The notes: generated from the sequence alone by a model not told the origin. Shown: positions 17,872 to 27,317, counted from the stretch's first letter. The stretch: DNA of 64,000 bases from Desulfurella amilsii (GCF_002119425.1 NZ_MDSU01000018.1:897501-961500); one strand, 5' to 3'. Program-made: numbers and translations.

Positions 17872-19747
17872 TTTTTAAGATTACAGGCTTTATTAATATT
17901 ACAAGTTCAACATTGCTTATGGATTCATTATTTTGCTTAAACAAGTTTCCTACAATAGGTATATCACCAAGCAAAGGCACACGGGTATTCGATTTGCTTA
18001 TTTGCTTGCTTATAAGGCCACCTATTACTATCATCTGGTCACTTTTGGCTGAAATTTGAGTTGTAGCTTCTTCTAAATTTACCTGTGGGAGCGTATATGA
18101 ATTTTGACCAATTGTAGTTGGCGTTAGGCTCAAAAGAGTGCTTTTAATAGGTGTAATACTTAAATTAACCATATTTGTCGAATTATTAATGTATGGGATA
18201 ACACCCAACATAACCCCATCAAATACGCTGTTTAAATTGACAGTAGGCTGCGTTGTGGAAGTACCACCTGCTACAGTTGTAGTGGTAACCTGCACAGACT
18301 GAATGTAGGAAATGCTTTTTCCTACGCTGATTAATGCAGGCTGACCATTTGTAACCAAAATACGCGGGTTTGATATAATCTTTACATTGCCGTATTGGGC
18401 TAGCGCATTTAACAGCACACCAAAGTTGTTTGTATTAAATGTGGCAGCTATACCTGTGGGCATATTGCTTCCATTTGTTGCAACACCTGCAGCTGTACCA
18501 AAAACACCTGGACTAAAGGGAAATGTTTGAGCATAAATTTGTGGTGGATAATTTGAATTTGAATTTGATGTAAGAGCATTTAAAGAATTTTCTGGTATAT
18601 TGGATAGATTTTGCTGCACTGTAAAATGACCGTTTGCCGCTCTAAAGAGGGCGTTCCAGTTAATCCCATAGCTTGATGAATCGTTTAAGTCTACTTCAAC
18701 AATTTTTACTTCCAATAATACTTGAGAGTTATAATGAGATTTTAAATTTTGTATATATTTTGATATTAAGTTTAAATTTTCTTCTTTGTCTCTTATCAAC
18801 AAAAGACCAATAGATGGATCAAGTGAGTATTTGCCTTCTTTAGAAAGCATTGCTTTAAGAGTGTTTTCTATCTGAGCATAAATGTCTGTTGAAGATGTGC
18901 CTATTGAGTCTGTAATTTTAAATTCTCCAGTCAGTGGCGTTGAAGTAGACCCACCTGTTGCACTTGCTGCAGATTGGCTTGCACTGCCTAGTACATCTCC
19001 GCCAACACTTATATTTGCCTGTTTTTTCGAAGCTATAAAGTTTAAATAAAACATCTTTGTGCCAAATTCTTTTACATAAAGCGTCTTGCCTTTTATTTCG
19101 TAAACTAAATTTAAAGATTGCGATAGTGCATCAAGCGCTTCTTTAATGGGTGTATGCTTAAACGATACAGTAACCAGGGGCACATAGTAAATTTGCTGCT
19201 GATTTTGCTGATTTTGAGCTTGTGGAGCCTGTTGAATGTTAGCTGGCTGTGTTTGGGGAGTTTTTACAATGTTAGGCGCGTGCGTAGTTTGCACAGAGTT
19301 AGGGTTTTGAGGTAAAGTTGGGTTTAGGCCAACAAATTGCGGTGAGTACAAAGCACCTGGGTTTGAGCTGTAAGGTGGATTTTGATTATATGGATTATAA
19401 GGATTGTAAGGAGCTTGGTAATATGGCTCGCGCTGCATATTGGGTGTTTTTGGTTTTTGCGTAATGCTTTCTAAGTTTGAATCGATAACCAAATTAAGTC
19501 CTGCAACCTTTGCTATTGTATAGTAAACATCCTTAAAGTCTGCGTCTTTTACAATTAAGCTGATATACTGAGTATTAGCTGGCGAAACTGTTTCAAATTG
19601 AGGCTCATATGAAACTACGTTTTGTTGAGGCACACTTGCGTTTTGCGTCTCTGATTTAATACTGAAATCATTTTTTGCAATCTCTTTGCTTGTAGCGCAC
19701 GAAGACAGCAAAAAACACAAAAACATATACTTAAGGTATTTTGACAT
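17864..19747 (-). CDS. Type IV pilus/type II secretin, MshL-like lipoprotein
   Basis: Outer-membrane secretin through which the pilus leaves the cell. It starts with a lipoprotein signal (FLCFLLSSC, lipid-accepting C17) and has an N-terminal secretin/TonB short-N domain (ISLIVKDADFKDVYYTIAKVAGLNLVID). A low-complexity Pro/Asn/Gln/Tyr linker (about 105-190) follows, then a second N-domain. The C-terminal secretin domain (from about 345) contains LLEVKIVEVDLND, ISNPRILVTNGQPALISVGK and VIGGLISKQISKSNTRVPLLGDIPIVGNLF. The 627 residues and the gene order favour MshL over PilQ or GspD. Confidence 0.88.
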   Translation of the reverse strand: MSKYLKYMFLCFLLSSCATSKEIAKNDFSIKSETQNASVPQQNVVSYEPQFETVSPANTQYISLIVKDADFKDVYYTIAKVAGLNLVIDSNLESITQKPKTPNMQREPYYQAPYNPYNPYNQNPPYSSNPGALYSPQFVGLNPTLPQNPNSVQTTHAPNIVKTPQTQPANIQQAPQAQNQQNQQQIYYVPLVTVSFKHTPIKEALDALSQSLNLVYEIKGKTLYVKEFGTKMFYLNFIASKKQANISVGGDVLGSASQSAASATGGSTSTPLTGEFKITDSIGTSSTDIYAQIENTLKAMLSKEGKYSLDPSIGLLLIRDKEENLNLISKYIQNLKSHYNSQVLLEVKIVEVDLNDSSSYGINWNALFRAANGHFTVQQNLSNIPENSLNALTSNSNSNYPPQIYAQTFPFSPGVFGTAAGVATNGSNMPTGIAATFNTNNFGVLLNALAQYGNVKIISNPRILVTNGQPALISVGKSISYIQSVQVTTTTVAGGTSTTQPTVNLNSVFDGVMLGVIPYINNSTNMVNLSITPIKSTLLSLTPTTIGQNSYTLPQVNLEEATTQISAKSDQMIVIGGLISKQISKSNTRVPLLGDIPIVGNLFKQNNESISNVELVILIKPVILKNE

Positions 19748-20138
19748 AAAGTGTTTGCCTCCCTATGGGTGTTTGCAAGATAACATAATCGCTGCCAATT
19801 TTCAAGACTTTAAAATCCTTTGAACTATCACCACTTCTATAAAACCTGCCATCTAAAAAACAAAAATATCCTGATTTATCCTTTGATATAATAGTTAGCT
19901 GCGGCATATCAAACTCTTGAGTAGCGTTTTGAAATAAATCATTCTTGTTTATAAGAAATACCTCTTTAGGCTCAATATTGATTTGCTTTTGAGTCTTTAT
20001 ACCCTCAATATTTAAATTTTCAATACCACTTAGGCTTTGCGGGATAGAAATATTGTAAGGCTTTTGCTTGATAGGCCAAGCCAAACCAAGTAGTATAATT
20101 AAAAAAGGCACATAAACAATAATATAGTTTGACTTCAT
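19731..20138 (-). CDS. Small pilus-assembly protein (MshK-position)
   Basis: 135-residue protein with one N-terminal membrane helix (YIIVYVPFLIILLGLAWPI) and a soluble periplasmic remainder rich in beta-forming residues. The last part, FYRSGDSSKDFKVLKIGSDYVILQTPIGRQTLYV, has the look of the short GspC/PilP-like domain that contacts secretins. It lies between an MshJ-like gene and the secretin, where mshK stands in MSHA loci, and overlaps both neighbours. Assignment is by position and topology, not by a clear motif. Confidence 0.55.
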   Translation of the reverse strand: MKSNYIIVYVPFLIILLGLAWPIKQKPYNISIPQSLSGIENLNIEGIKTQKQINIEPKEVFLINKNDLFQNATQEFDMPQLTIISKDKSGYFCFLDGRFYRSGDSSKDFKVLKIGSDYVILQTPIGRQTLYVKIP

Positions 20139-20530
20139 AATCCTATCTTGATCCCCTCAATAGTGCAATTTAGCGTGTTGTTCCCAGATTGAACTTTTGC
20201 GTTTTTTACAACAACTATACCAGAACCATAAAGGCTATCTATTTGCCCAATTAGCTCTTTTAAGCTATTGCTTGATAGATTTATCTTAAAATTTGTTTTA
20301 ACATTAGTATCAATGCTGTGAACTAAAGACTCATCTTTTTTTAAAATATTTAATTTTCCCCTTATGGTATTGATTTTAGCATTGCAAGACAGTAGTGAAA
20401 CTTGAGACTGATTTAGCATATTTAGTTTAACTACAGTATACCTATAAAATATTATAGAAAAACTCGCAAAAAAAGACGCAATCAAAACAACCAATAAGCC
20501 CTTTTTAAAATGATACATTTTTGTCCTCAA
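20135..20530 (-). CDS. Pilus-assembly protein with PilO/MshJ-like topology
   Basis: 131 residues: a short cytoplasmic lysine-rich start, one membrane helix (about 10-30), then a coiled-coil-like segment and a small C-terminal domain, the plan of PilO, GspM and MshJ. In pilus machines these link the PilM/PilN ring to the secretin side. The gene overlaps the PilMN-like gene upstream and the MshK-position gene downstream, so the subunits are made together. A second ATG at residue 5 is also possible as the start. The family call rests on layout. Confidence 0.6.
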   Translation of the reverse strand: MRTKMYHFKKGLLVVLIASFFASFSIIFYRYTVVKLNMLNQSQVSLLSCNAKINTIRGKLNILKKDESLVHSIDTNVKTNFKINLSSNSLKELIGQIDSLYGSGIVVVKNAKVQSGNNTLNCTIEGIKIGL

Positions 20531-21836
20531 GGTTCACATCAAATAACAATTTACCGTCTAAATAGTAAAAATTAGACAACTCAATATTATATTTGTTTGA
20601 AACTTCTCTCAAAAAAGTATTAAACTCGCTTTTTGTTTTATCTAAAGTACCAAAAACAACGCCTTTTATATTAACAGAATACTCAAAAGACCCAAGTGTT
20701 TGATTTGATGTGGCGTTTTGCGCATCTGGAAATTTGCTGTTTGTAAAACTTGCTTCTATAAAATACAAATTTGGCAGTTTGTATGTGGAAAGATCTGCTA
20801 GAATGTAGCTTAGTTTTGGTGTTTTTGAGATTTGTGCATAGAGGTTGACACTATTTTGCATGCTTGTAGCGTTTATATTTGTGTTAATAGAGCCAATATT
20901 TTGCTTAAAATCAGTCAAGGTATCATTGAGCTTTTCTGTCAAACCCAAAATCTTGAAATAGTTTGAAAATCCTGCAAATAAAACAAACAAGCCCACAACA
21001 AATACAATAGCTGCAAGTCGAATAGCATTTCTTGTATGCTTAAATAATAAATAATTACTTTGATGTTTTGGTGTTAAAAAATTTATGTCGTTTTTATAAA
21101 GCAATCCCAATACTCCAATGTAATCTAAAATCTGATCTTGGGACAAATTGCCAATTTTAAAAGCAGGCTGCTGCACATTAATACTAGCTTCATGCAAGCT
21201 ATCTTGTAACTGGCTAGATCCTAAAAAGTATATGTTTTTTATTTTGTGTTGGGCTAAAGTACCTTGCGTAAATTGAATTAGCTCTTGAGCTTCAACTCCA
21301 AAGCCTTCTTTGCGTATAGTTTTTGTACTTAGCAGCCTATCGTTGTCAAACGCAATAGCTTTTATAAAGTCATCATTTTCTATAATAGCCAAAGCTGGCA
21401 AATCGTCAGTATAATTAGCGCAAAACAAATTTTTAATTGCTATTTCATCCGGCACGCACTGCTTAATTACACAGTCTAGATTATCTATAAAGTCAAAACT
21501 GTCTTTGCCTACAGCTACATAGTAATATGTAGCTTTTGTTTTATCAATTTGTTTAAGTTTTTTAAAACTTACTTCAAAATCCCTACCAAAAATACCAAAA
21601 TTGTTTACTGCATTTTTTATTGCTGTATAGGTTGCAAGTTTTGATAGACTGACAAAATCACCCGCATCCACATATAAATTAGCTTCAAACGATACGCTTA
21701 TTATATCTTTTGCGCTAATAGCTTGAGAGAGGGTTTCTATGTCTATCTCTTTAATATCTAATACTTGAAAAGTAGGTTTATTTTTAAAAGAAACTATTCT
21801 AAAGCCTTTTTTTGAACAATACAGAAATTTTTCCAT
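20505..21836 (-). CDS. PilM/PilN-like fused pilus-assembly protein (MshI-like)
   Basis: 443 residues joining two parts that are separate in most type IV pilus systems. The N-terminal 250 residues form an actin-like PilM/GspL-type domain (begins EKFLYCSKKGFRIVSFKN, with an interior LAIIENDDFIKAIAFDNDRLL). A membrane helix (about 265-290) follows, and then a PilN-like periplasmic part with a helical segment and a beta-rich end. MshI proteins have this plan. It anchors the assembly platform and connects ATPase to PilO-type partners. It abuts the MshM ATPase gene. Confidence 0.7.
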   Translation of the reverse strand: MEKFLYCSKKGFRIVSFKNKPTFQVLDIKEIDIETLSQAISAKDIISVSFEANLYVDAGDFVSLSKLATYTAIKNAVNNFGIFGRDFEVSFKKLKQIDKTKATYYYVAVGKDSFDFIDNLDCVIKQCVPDEIAIKNLFCANYTDDLPALAIIENDDFIKAIAFDNDRLLSTKTIRKEGFGVEAQELIQFTQGTLAQHKIKNIYFLGSSQLQDSLHEASINVQQPAFKIGNLSQDQILDYIGVLGLLYKNDINFLTPKHQSNYLLFKHTRNAIRLAAIVFVVGLFVLFAGFSNYFKILGLTEKLNDTLTDFKQNIGSINTNINATSMQNSVNLYAQISKTPKLSYILADLSTYKLPNLYFIEASFTNSKFPDAQNATSNQTLGSFEYSVNIKGVVFGTLDKTKSEFNTFLREVSNKYNIELSNFYYLDGKLLFDVNLEDKNVSF

Positions 21837-22667
21837 TTAAAACCCAAACCTAAGTTTTATATTCAAGCTTTGCAAAGCTTCCTTGACTATAGCAAAATTT
21901 ATTTGATTTGTATTGAGCGAATATGCTATAAAAAGTGTCCTTGAACAAATAGTATTAATAAGCCTTGGTATGCCGCTTGAGCTTCTAATAATGGTTTTTA
22001 GCGCCACATTAGTAAAAGACAGATCGCCTTTTTGGACTTTTGATAATCTAAACAAAACATAATGCAAAGCCTCAGCTGTAGATAACTGATCTAATGACTC
22101 ATAAACGCTTATGCGCTGCCTTAATTGGCGTAAAGCATAGCTTGAGAGTTTTTTGTCAAACTCGGGCTGGCCCACAAGCAAAATTTGCATCAATTTAGTT
22201 TTTGTGGTTTCTATATTTGATAACAGCCTTAATTGCTCAAGCGTCTCATTGGGCAAGTCCTGCGCTTCATCAATAATAATGGCTAATTTTTTTTTCTTTT
22301 GAGAAAGCTCCAAAAGGTAGTCTTGAAACTGCCTCAAAAGCACTTCAAGGTTAAGATCGCTGTCAATGTGAACACCCAAATCAGCCAAAATTGCCAAAAC
22401 AAGCTCTTTTGGCTGCAAAATTGGCGAGATTAGCACTGCCGTTTCAAAATTCTGCAGGAAATTTTCAAGCAACATCCTAACAAGCATCGTTTTGCCGCAT
22501 CCTACCTCTCCCACAACTGCTGCAAAAGCTTCGCTTGAGTTAAAAAAATACTTTAATACTTCAAGTACCTGCGTATGAGACTTGCTTGGGAAGTAAAAAT
22601 CCAAATCAGGCGTCAGCCTAAATGGATTATCACTTAACTTAAAAAAATCAAGCACTTCTTGATTCAC
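21837..22667 (-). CDS. AAA ATPase of ExeA/MshM type
   Basis: 276-residue ATPase related to ExeA and MshM, which help place or assemble the secretin. The N-terminus DFFKLSDNPFRLTPDLDFYF is the family mark. Walker A GEVGCGKT lies at 53-60, Walker B IIDEAQ at 131-136, and a sensor region LRQLRQRISVYESL near residue 180. There is no C-terminal peptidoglycan-binding domain, as in MshM and unlike ExeA. Overlaps the GspF-like gene by four bases. Confidence 0.85.
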   Translation of the reverse strand: MNQEVLDFFKLSDNPFRLTPDLDFYFPSKSHTQVLEVLKYFFNSSEAFAAVVGEVGCGKTMLVRMLLENFLQNFETAVLISPILQPKELVLAILADLGVHIDSDLNLEVLLRQFQDYLLELSQKKKKLAIIIDEAQDLPNETLEQLRLLSNIETTKTKLMQILLVGQPEFDKKLSSYALRQLRQRISVYESLDQLSTAEALHYVLFRLSKVQKGDLSFTNVALKTIIRSSSGIPRLINTICSRTLFIAYSLNTNQINFAIVKEALQSLNIKLRFGF

Positions 22668-23857
22668 CTAACTGCTCCCATTCTTGATACAAGTTGATAT
22701 ACAGGTACAATTAAAGCAAGTACAATGATAAAAAAGAATACGCCAGCTATAGTAAGCACTATTGGTTCTATAGTTTTTTCCATTACCTCAACCATACGAT
22801 TAACTTTCATATAGTATGAGTTTGCAATATAGCTCATCTGTTTATCAAGCTCGCCTGTCTTTTCACCTGCTGATATCATTCTTACTATAAATGGTTCAAA
22901 TATTTTGTTTTGTCTAAATGATTCACTTAAACCCAGACCATTTTTTATACTTGCATTTGTATTTTCCAGTGCAAGCCTAAATACAAGGTTTTTAAAAGTC
23001 ATTTTTATTATATCAAGCGAGTTCGTAATAGATACACCCACACGCAAAAGCAACGCTTCATACTCAAAGAAAAAAGCTAAATTGCTTGTCAAAATTAAAG
23101 TGCCAAATATAGGCAATTTGTAAACTATTTTGCCCAATAAAATCTTGCCCTTTTCATTTATTCTCAAACCTATAATAAAAGCGACAATCAAACCGAAAAT
23201 TACAGGAAAAACCCAATAGTAGTGATTTAAAAAAGCCACAGTTTTTATAAGCAAAACTGTAGGCAAAGGCAGTTTTAACCCCATTGTGCTAAATACGGCA
23301 GTTAATTTTGGCAAAACATAAAAAAGCCAAAACGCAGCAGCTCCAAACATAGATACGCTTACGAACAAAGGGTACATAAGGGCCCGCTTTGTATTTGATA
23401 CAATATCATCGATTTTTTGCAAATGCAAGCTCGCATCTTTTAAAACGCTTGAAAGCGCACCTGTTTCTTCGCCTATTCGAACTAGATGTACAACTACATC
23501 TGGAAAAGTTTTGTGCCGCTTTAGTGCATCGGAAAAACTCATACCGTTTCTTATATCAAAAATAATCTCTTCTGTTATAAGCCTAAAGCGCTTGTTTTTT
23601 GTATTTAACGCAAACTCATCCAGTGCTTCAAGCAGCGATATACCGCCACCAACCATCAGGGATATATTGTTGCAAAACTCTATAATTTCTTTGCGCTTAA
23701 CTTTTGGCTCAAAAAATGAAAATCTCACAGGCTTTAATTTTACTGGTATTAAATTATCCCTTTCTATTCTAGACAATAGAGCTTCTTGCGACGGGCTTGT
23801 TATAATTCGCACTATTAAGTTGCCTTCATTATCAATAGCCCAAATTTTATATTTCAT
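22664..23857 (-). CDS. Type IV pilus inner-membrane platform protein (GspF/PilC/MshG)
   Basis: Polytopic core of the pilus assembly platform. The 397 residues carry two T2SSF repeats: the first around residues 55-180 (ISLMVGGGISLLEALDEF...RIGEETGALSSVLKD), the second near 255-375 (RVGVSITNSLDIIK...MISAGEKTGELDKQM). Three membrane helices are visible near 160-180, 215-235 and 365-390. It works with the adjacent ATPase, whose gene overlaps it by four bases. Confidence 0.93.
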   Translation of the reverse strand: MKYKIWAIDNEGNLIVRIITSPSQEALLSRIERDNLIPVKLKPVRFSFFEPKVKRKEIIEFCNNISLMVGGGISLLEALDEFALNTKNKRFRLITEEIIFDIRNGMSFSDALKRHKTFPDVVVHLVRIGEETGALSSVLKDASLHLQKIDDIVSNTKRALMYPLFVSVSMFGAAAFWLFYVLPKLTAVFSTMGLKLPLPTVLLIKTVAFLNHYYWVFPVIFGLIVAFIIGLRINEKGKILLGKIVYKLPIFGTLILTSNLAFFFEYEALLLRVGVSITNSLDIIKMTFKNLVFRLALENTNASIKNGLGLSESFRQNKIFEPFIVRMISAGEKTGELDKQMSYIANSYYMKVNRMVEVMEKTIEPIVLTIAGVFFFIIVLALIVPVYQLVSRMGAVR

Positions 23858-25494
23858 CTGCCAAATACCCTTATGACTTCTTCTATATCTGTAATACCAT
23901 CTATAACTTTCTTTTTTGCATCGTCTAAGAGTGTCCTCATACCGCTTTCATAAGCTTCTTTTTCTATTTTATAAAGTGGCTCATCTTGAGCAATAAGATT
24001 TCTTATAGTGTCATTTATAGATAAAATCTGAGAAACAACAGTTCGGCCAATATAGCCTGTAAAATTGCATTTTGGACAACCGTGTTTTTTGTATATTTTG
24101 ATAGGTTTATCAATGCTTAAAAACTCCATATCGTCCCTTGAAGTTTCAACTTCTTCTTTGCAAAATGGACATAACTTTCTAACGAGCCTCTGGGCAACTA
24201 TAGCTACCAGTGAACTTGCAATCAAAAAGCTGTCTGCACCTAAGTCTTTTAATCGTGGGATGATGCCTATGCAGTCATTTGCATGAATCGTAGAAAGCAC
24301 TAAATGGCCCGTCATCGAAGCCCTAATAGCCATCTGAGCGGTCTTTGAATCGCGTATCTCACCAATAAGCATTACATCTGGATCCTGCCTCATAAAAGAT
24401 ACAATAGCGCTTGAAAAATCATACCCTGCAAGCTCGTTTACCTGCGTTTGACGTGCCATTGGGTATTTGTACTCAATTGGGTCTTCTACAGTCATTATGT
24501 TTTTTTCTAAAGCGTTTATGCGGCGCAGTGCTGCATAAAGCGTGGTTGTTTTTCCACTGCCTGTTGGACCACTTATGAGTATTATACCGTATGGTTTGGA
24601 AAAAGCTATTTCTAATTTTGCAAGGTCTTTGCTGTCAAAACCCAGATTGGGCATAGAATACAAACTAGCGCTTGCCCCAAGTATGCGGATAGCTACATTT
24701 TCACCGTAAATCGTGCGCACAGTTGAGACTCTCATATCGTAAACTTTACCCAAAAACTCAAAACTTATGCGCCCATCCTGCGGTTTTCTCTGCTCTGATA
24801 TATCCATACCAGCTCTTACTTTTATGTTTGAAATAAAACGGCTTGTAATGCTATATGGCATAGAATACATAAGCTGCAATACACCATCAATGCGAAAATG
24901 CACATGCAGACTTTTATCCGTAGGCGTTATATGAATATCGCTTGAGCGCATATTAAGAGCCAATATAAAAATTGAGCGCGTAAAGTCTTCCATGTTTATA
25001 TCTGTGTTTGGATTTGCTTTAATGGCATTAATAACGTGCTCTATATCTTGTTCAATGGGGTGTTCTAGAAGATAGTAGTTGGTTTCAATCGCTTCTTGAA
25101 TGTCGCTTTGACTTGCAATATAAAAATTTGGCTTTAGGTTTGTTAGCCTTGATATCAAATCAAATAAGCGCTCATTATCTGGGTTTGCAATTGCAACATT
25201 TAACGTATTGTCTTTTTTTTCAAAAGCAAATACCTTTTGCTGCCTGCAAAAATTTAAGTTTATAAGCCTCATTGCGCTTGTATCTGGCTTAATTTCTTTT
25301 ATATCGATAAACGGCAGATTAAATTGCTCTGATAGGCTTTGAGCGATTTCTCTATCTGTTACAATACCCAGCCTAACTAAAACTTCGCCTAATAGTTCGC
25401 CTGTGGCTTTTTGTTCTTTTAGTGCAAACTTTATATGTTCATCGTTAATATAGTCGTCATCTTTTAATAACTCACCTAAGCGTTTTTTAGTCAT
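23854..25494 (-). CDS. Pilus extension ATPase (GspE/PilB/MshE), with MshEN N-domain
   Basis: Hexameric ATPase that drives pilin polymerisation. In its 546 residues an MshEN domain (about 1-140) opens with RLGELLKDD and contains LKEQKATGELLGEVLVRLGI; in MshE of Vibrio this type of domain binds c-di-GMP. Walker A GPTGSGKT is at 319-326, the Asp box lies between, and Walker B DVMLIGEIRD is near 363-372. A zinc-type tetracysteine CPFC...CPKC sits at 442-445 and 473-476. Adjacent to the platform protein and pilins. No retraction ATPase (PilT) lies in the window. Confidence 0.93.
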   Translation of the reverse strand: MTKKRLGELLKDDDYINDEHIKFALKEQKATGELLGEVLVRLGIVTDREIAQSLSEQFNLPFIDIKEIKPDTSAMRLINLNFCRQQKVFAFEKKDNTLNVAIANPDNERLFDLISRLTNLKPNFYIASQSDIQEAIETNYYLLEHPIEQDIEHVINAIKANPNTDINMEDFTRSIFILALNMRSSDIHITPTDKSLHVHFRIDGVLQLMYSMPYSITSRFISNIKVRAGMDISEQRKPQDGRISFEFLGKVYDMRVSTVRTIYGENVAIRILGASASLYSMPNLGFDSKDLAKLEIAFSKPYGIILISGPTGSGKTTTLYAALRRINALEKNIMTVEDPIEYKYPMARQTQVNELAGYDFSSAIVSFMRQDPDVMLIGEIRDSKTAQMAIRASMTGHLVLSTIHANDCIGIIPRLKDLGADSFLIASSLVAIVAQRLVRKLCPFCKEEVETSRDDMEFLSIDKPIKIYKKHGCPKCNFTGYIGRTVVSQILSINDTIRNLIAQDEPLYKIEKEAYESGMRTLLDDAKKKVIDGITDIEEVIRVFGR

Positions 25495-25497
25495 AGG

Positions 25498-26385
25498 TTA
25501 TTGACAATAGTTTGTGTAAAAATTTGGATTTTTGCATGCTTGAGAACAGCCACCAAACCATAATGCATTGAACCAGCAAGAAATATTTGTAGATGGATTG
25601 CAACTTGATATGCACTGCTGAAAGTAAGGATTTTGGTTTGGGTTTGAATTTCCTGAGCTTGTGTTTGAATTTGACTGAGAATTTGAAGTCAATGTGCAAC
25701 TTGTTCCAGTGCAACTACCAGAATAACTATAATTAGAGCAAAACTGACCTATAGCATTTGTTATAGGAAGAGCCATAGCCATATCATCGTAGTTTTGAGA
25801 CAATGGATACTGCTGCGACGCAAAAACACCATTTGAGCCTGTGATTGTGTTTGGGGCATCAAGCTTGTTGTTTGCACCGCTTGAAATTAAAACAAATACA
25901 TCGGGTGTATAGGTTGTTCGGTTTGAGTTGTTTATAGTGCGCGTATCAGAAGCATTCAAGTTAGGGTTTTGATTGTAGTAGTAGTTTAGTGCATACAGCA
26001 CAGCACAAAAGTTATTTATGCTACTTGTACTTGTAAGGCTCATATTTTGTGCACTTGTACCATTAATTGATATATTAAGTGCCCTGTTGTTTACAGCATA
26101 GTAAAATGTATTGCCGTATGCGTCCTTTTGTAAACCACCAATAGCTATGTAGCCAATGTTTTGAGACTGTGCTGTGCCGTTTGTATTAGAGCTTGCAAGG
26201 GGTGCTTTGCCGTTTGCCATAATATAGCCAATAAGCGCATTGTAGTTTTGGTTTATAAGACTCTGATTTTGTGTGTACTTTTGCTGGTTTATAAGCCCGG
26301 GCAGTAAACTAACACCCACACCAATTAACAAACCAATTATAACGAGCACTATAGCAAGCTCAATGAGAGTAAAGCCTTTTTTCAT
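25498..26385 (-). CDS. Type IV prepilin-like protein, Asn/Ser-rich with Cys-rich tail
   Basis: 295-residue prepilin: a short MKKG leader, then FTLIELAIVLVIIGLLIGVG with Glu at mature position 5, the substrate of prepilin peptidase. The globular part is rich in Asn, Ser, Thr and Tyr. The last 80 residues hold many cysteines (CSNYSYSGSCTGTSC...CISSC...CWFNALWFGGCSQAC), which suggests several disulfides. It follows the main pilin gene, from which it is separated by a strong terminator, so it is probably a minor pilin or tip subunit, although it is larger than the pilin itself. Confidence 0.85.
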   Translation of the reverse strand: MKKGFTLIELAIVLVIIGLLIGVGVSLLPGLINQQKYTQNQSLINQNYNALIGYIMANGKAPLASSNTNGTAQSQNIGYIAIGGLQKDAYGNTFYYAVNNRALNISINGTSAQNMSLTSTSSINNFCAVLYALNYYYNQNPNLNASDTRTINNSNRTTYTPDVFVLISSGANNKLDAPNTITGSNGVFASQQYPLSQNYDDMAMALPITNAIGQFCSNYSYSGSCTGTSCTLTSNSQSNSNTSSGNSNPNQNPYFQQCISSCNPSTNISCWFNALWFGGCSQACKNPNFYTNYCQ

Positions 26386-26440
26386 ATATCTACAAAACCA
26401 AAAAATAAAAAATCTTTCAAAGGTTTTTGTAAAAAATAGC

Positions 26441-26474
26441 CAAAAAATGCAAGGCTTTGCACAAAGCCTTGCAT
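26441..26474 (-). terminator. Rho-independent terminator after the major pilin gene
   Basis: On the minus strand a perfect 13-bp stem (arms 26447-26459 and 26462-26474, ATGCAAGGCTTTG and complement) is followed by six U residues (26442-26447). It lies about 14 bases after the pilin stop and before the second prepilin gene. It should keep pilin mRNA high and let only part of the transcription reach the assembly genes. Confidence 0.88.
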
Positions 26475-26487
26475 AAAAATTACAATA

Positions 26488-27219
26488 TTAATTTATCGGC
26501 TGTTGGTTGTAGAAGTAGACTAATGTATAGCCAGTACTGCCTACAATGCTTGTATTATTAGTATTAGGATCCACGCAAATATCACTAAAAGAATTAGTAT
26601 TATTAGTATACACACCCTTATTTGTAATCCTTACATCGTAAGCGTTTGTTTGTATAGCGGGAGTACTGGTTAACTCAGTTGCTAATGAAGTATTATAAGT
26701 AAGAGGTATATTTACATTTAACATCCTTACATTACCAGTTTTCCAGTTGTTCGCGCTGCCTCCATCGATCCTGCTTTTTAGATAATAAGCATAGGCAATA
26801 TCAGCTTGCGTCCAAGCTCTTGCTCTATTCGGCACACCAGCAGCACTTACATTAACGGGCTTAATTACTATCACAGGGTAGTTTACACCGTTATTTGAAA
26901 GAAAACCCAATGCCACTGCAAAGTTATTTGAGCCTTTTGTAAATGGGTTAGCAATGTCTAATACCCCATTTATACCAGCTTGATACATTTGATAAAGTGG
27001 ACCTTTAGTACCTGCTACGCTTGGAAACTGCCCTGTCCTATCGTAATAAGTCATAGCCGCCACCTGCGTTTTCTGAACCGGGTTTGTTACAAAATTTAGC
27101 ATCCTTGCATTTTGAATTAAATCCTCACCTTTTAATACCGCCGCAATGATTAAACCAATAACCACCAATACTATTGCAAGCTCAATTAGCGTAAAACCTG
27201 CGTTTTTTGAGCGCCTCAT
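26488..27219 (-). CDS. Probable major type IV pilin (MshA-like prepilin)
   Basis: First gene of the pilus operon. The leader MRRSKNAG is followed by FTLIELAIVLVVIGLIIAAV, the prepilin peptidase site and hydrophobic N-helix with Glu5. The rest (243 residues in all, long for a pilin) is a Gly/Asn/Thr-rich globular head with a single cysteine pair not obvious. The ATG at 27219 follows GGAGG at the right distance; an upstream in-frame GTG at 27231 lies on the ribosome site and is rejected. It has its own consensus promoter and a strong terminator, as expected for the most abundant subunit. Confidence 0.85.
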   Translation of the reverse strand: MRRSKNAGFTLIELAIVLVVIGLIIAAVLKGEDLIQNARMLNFVTNPVQKTQVAAMTYYDRTGQFPSVAGTKGPLYQMYQAGINGVLDIANPFTKGSNNFAVALGFLSNNGVNYPVIVIKPVNVSAAGVPNRARAWTQADIAYAYYLKSRIDGGSANNWKTGNVRMLNVNIPLTYNTSLATELTSTPAIQTNAYDVRITNKGVYTNNTNSFSDICVDPNTNNTSIVGSTGYTLVYFYNQQPIN

Positions 27220-27254
27220 ATATACCTCCACTTATTTAAAATAAACATATTGTT

Positions 27255-27283
27255 ATTATCGAAAAAAACACTATAATTGTCAA
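27255..27283 (-). promoter_or_regulatory. Promoter of the pilin/MSHA locus
   Basis: Minus strand: TTGACA (27278-27283), a 17-base spacer, GATAAT (27255-27260, 5/6). It is one of the best sigma70-like promoters in the window and would give a leader of about 30 bases before the pilin ATG. Confidence 0.72.
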
Positions 27284-27317
27284 GTTTTTTGTGAAATTTT
27301 TTTGTAAGTATAGGTAA

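Noticed and set aside
19300-19440. Repeated Tyr-Asn-Pro-Tyr-like codons in the secretin gene, suggestive of a tandem repeat
   Set aside because: Only a few imperfect units in a flexible linker; typical of secretin linkers and not a separate repeat element.
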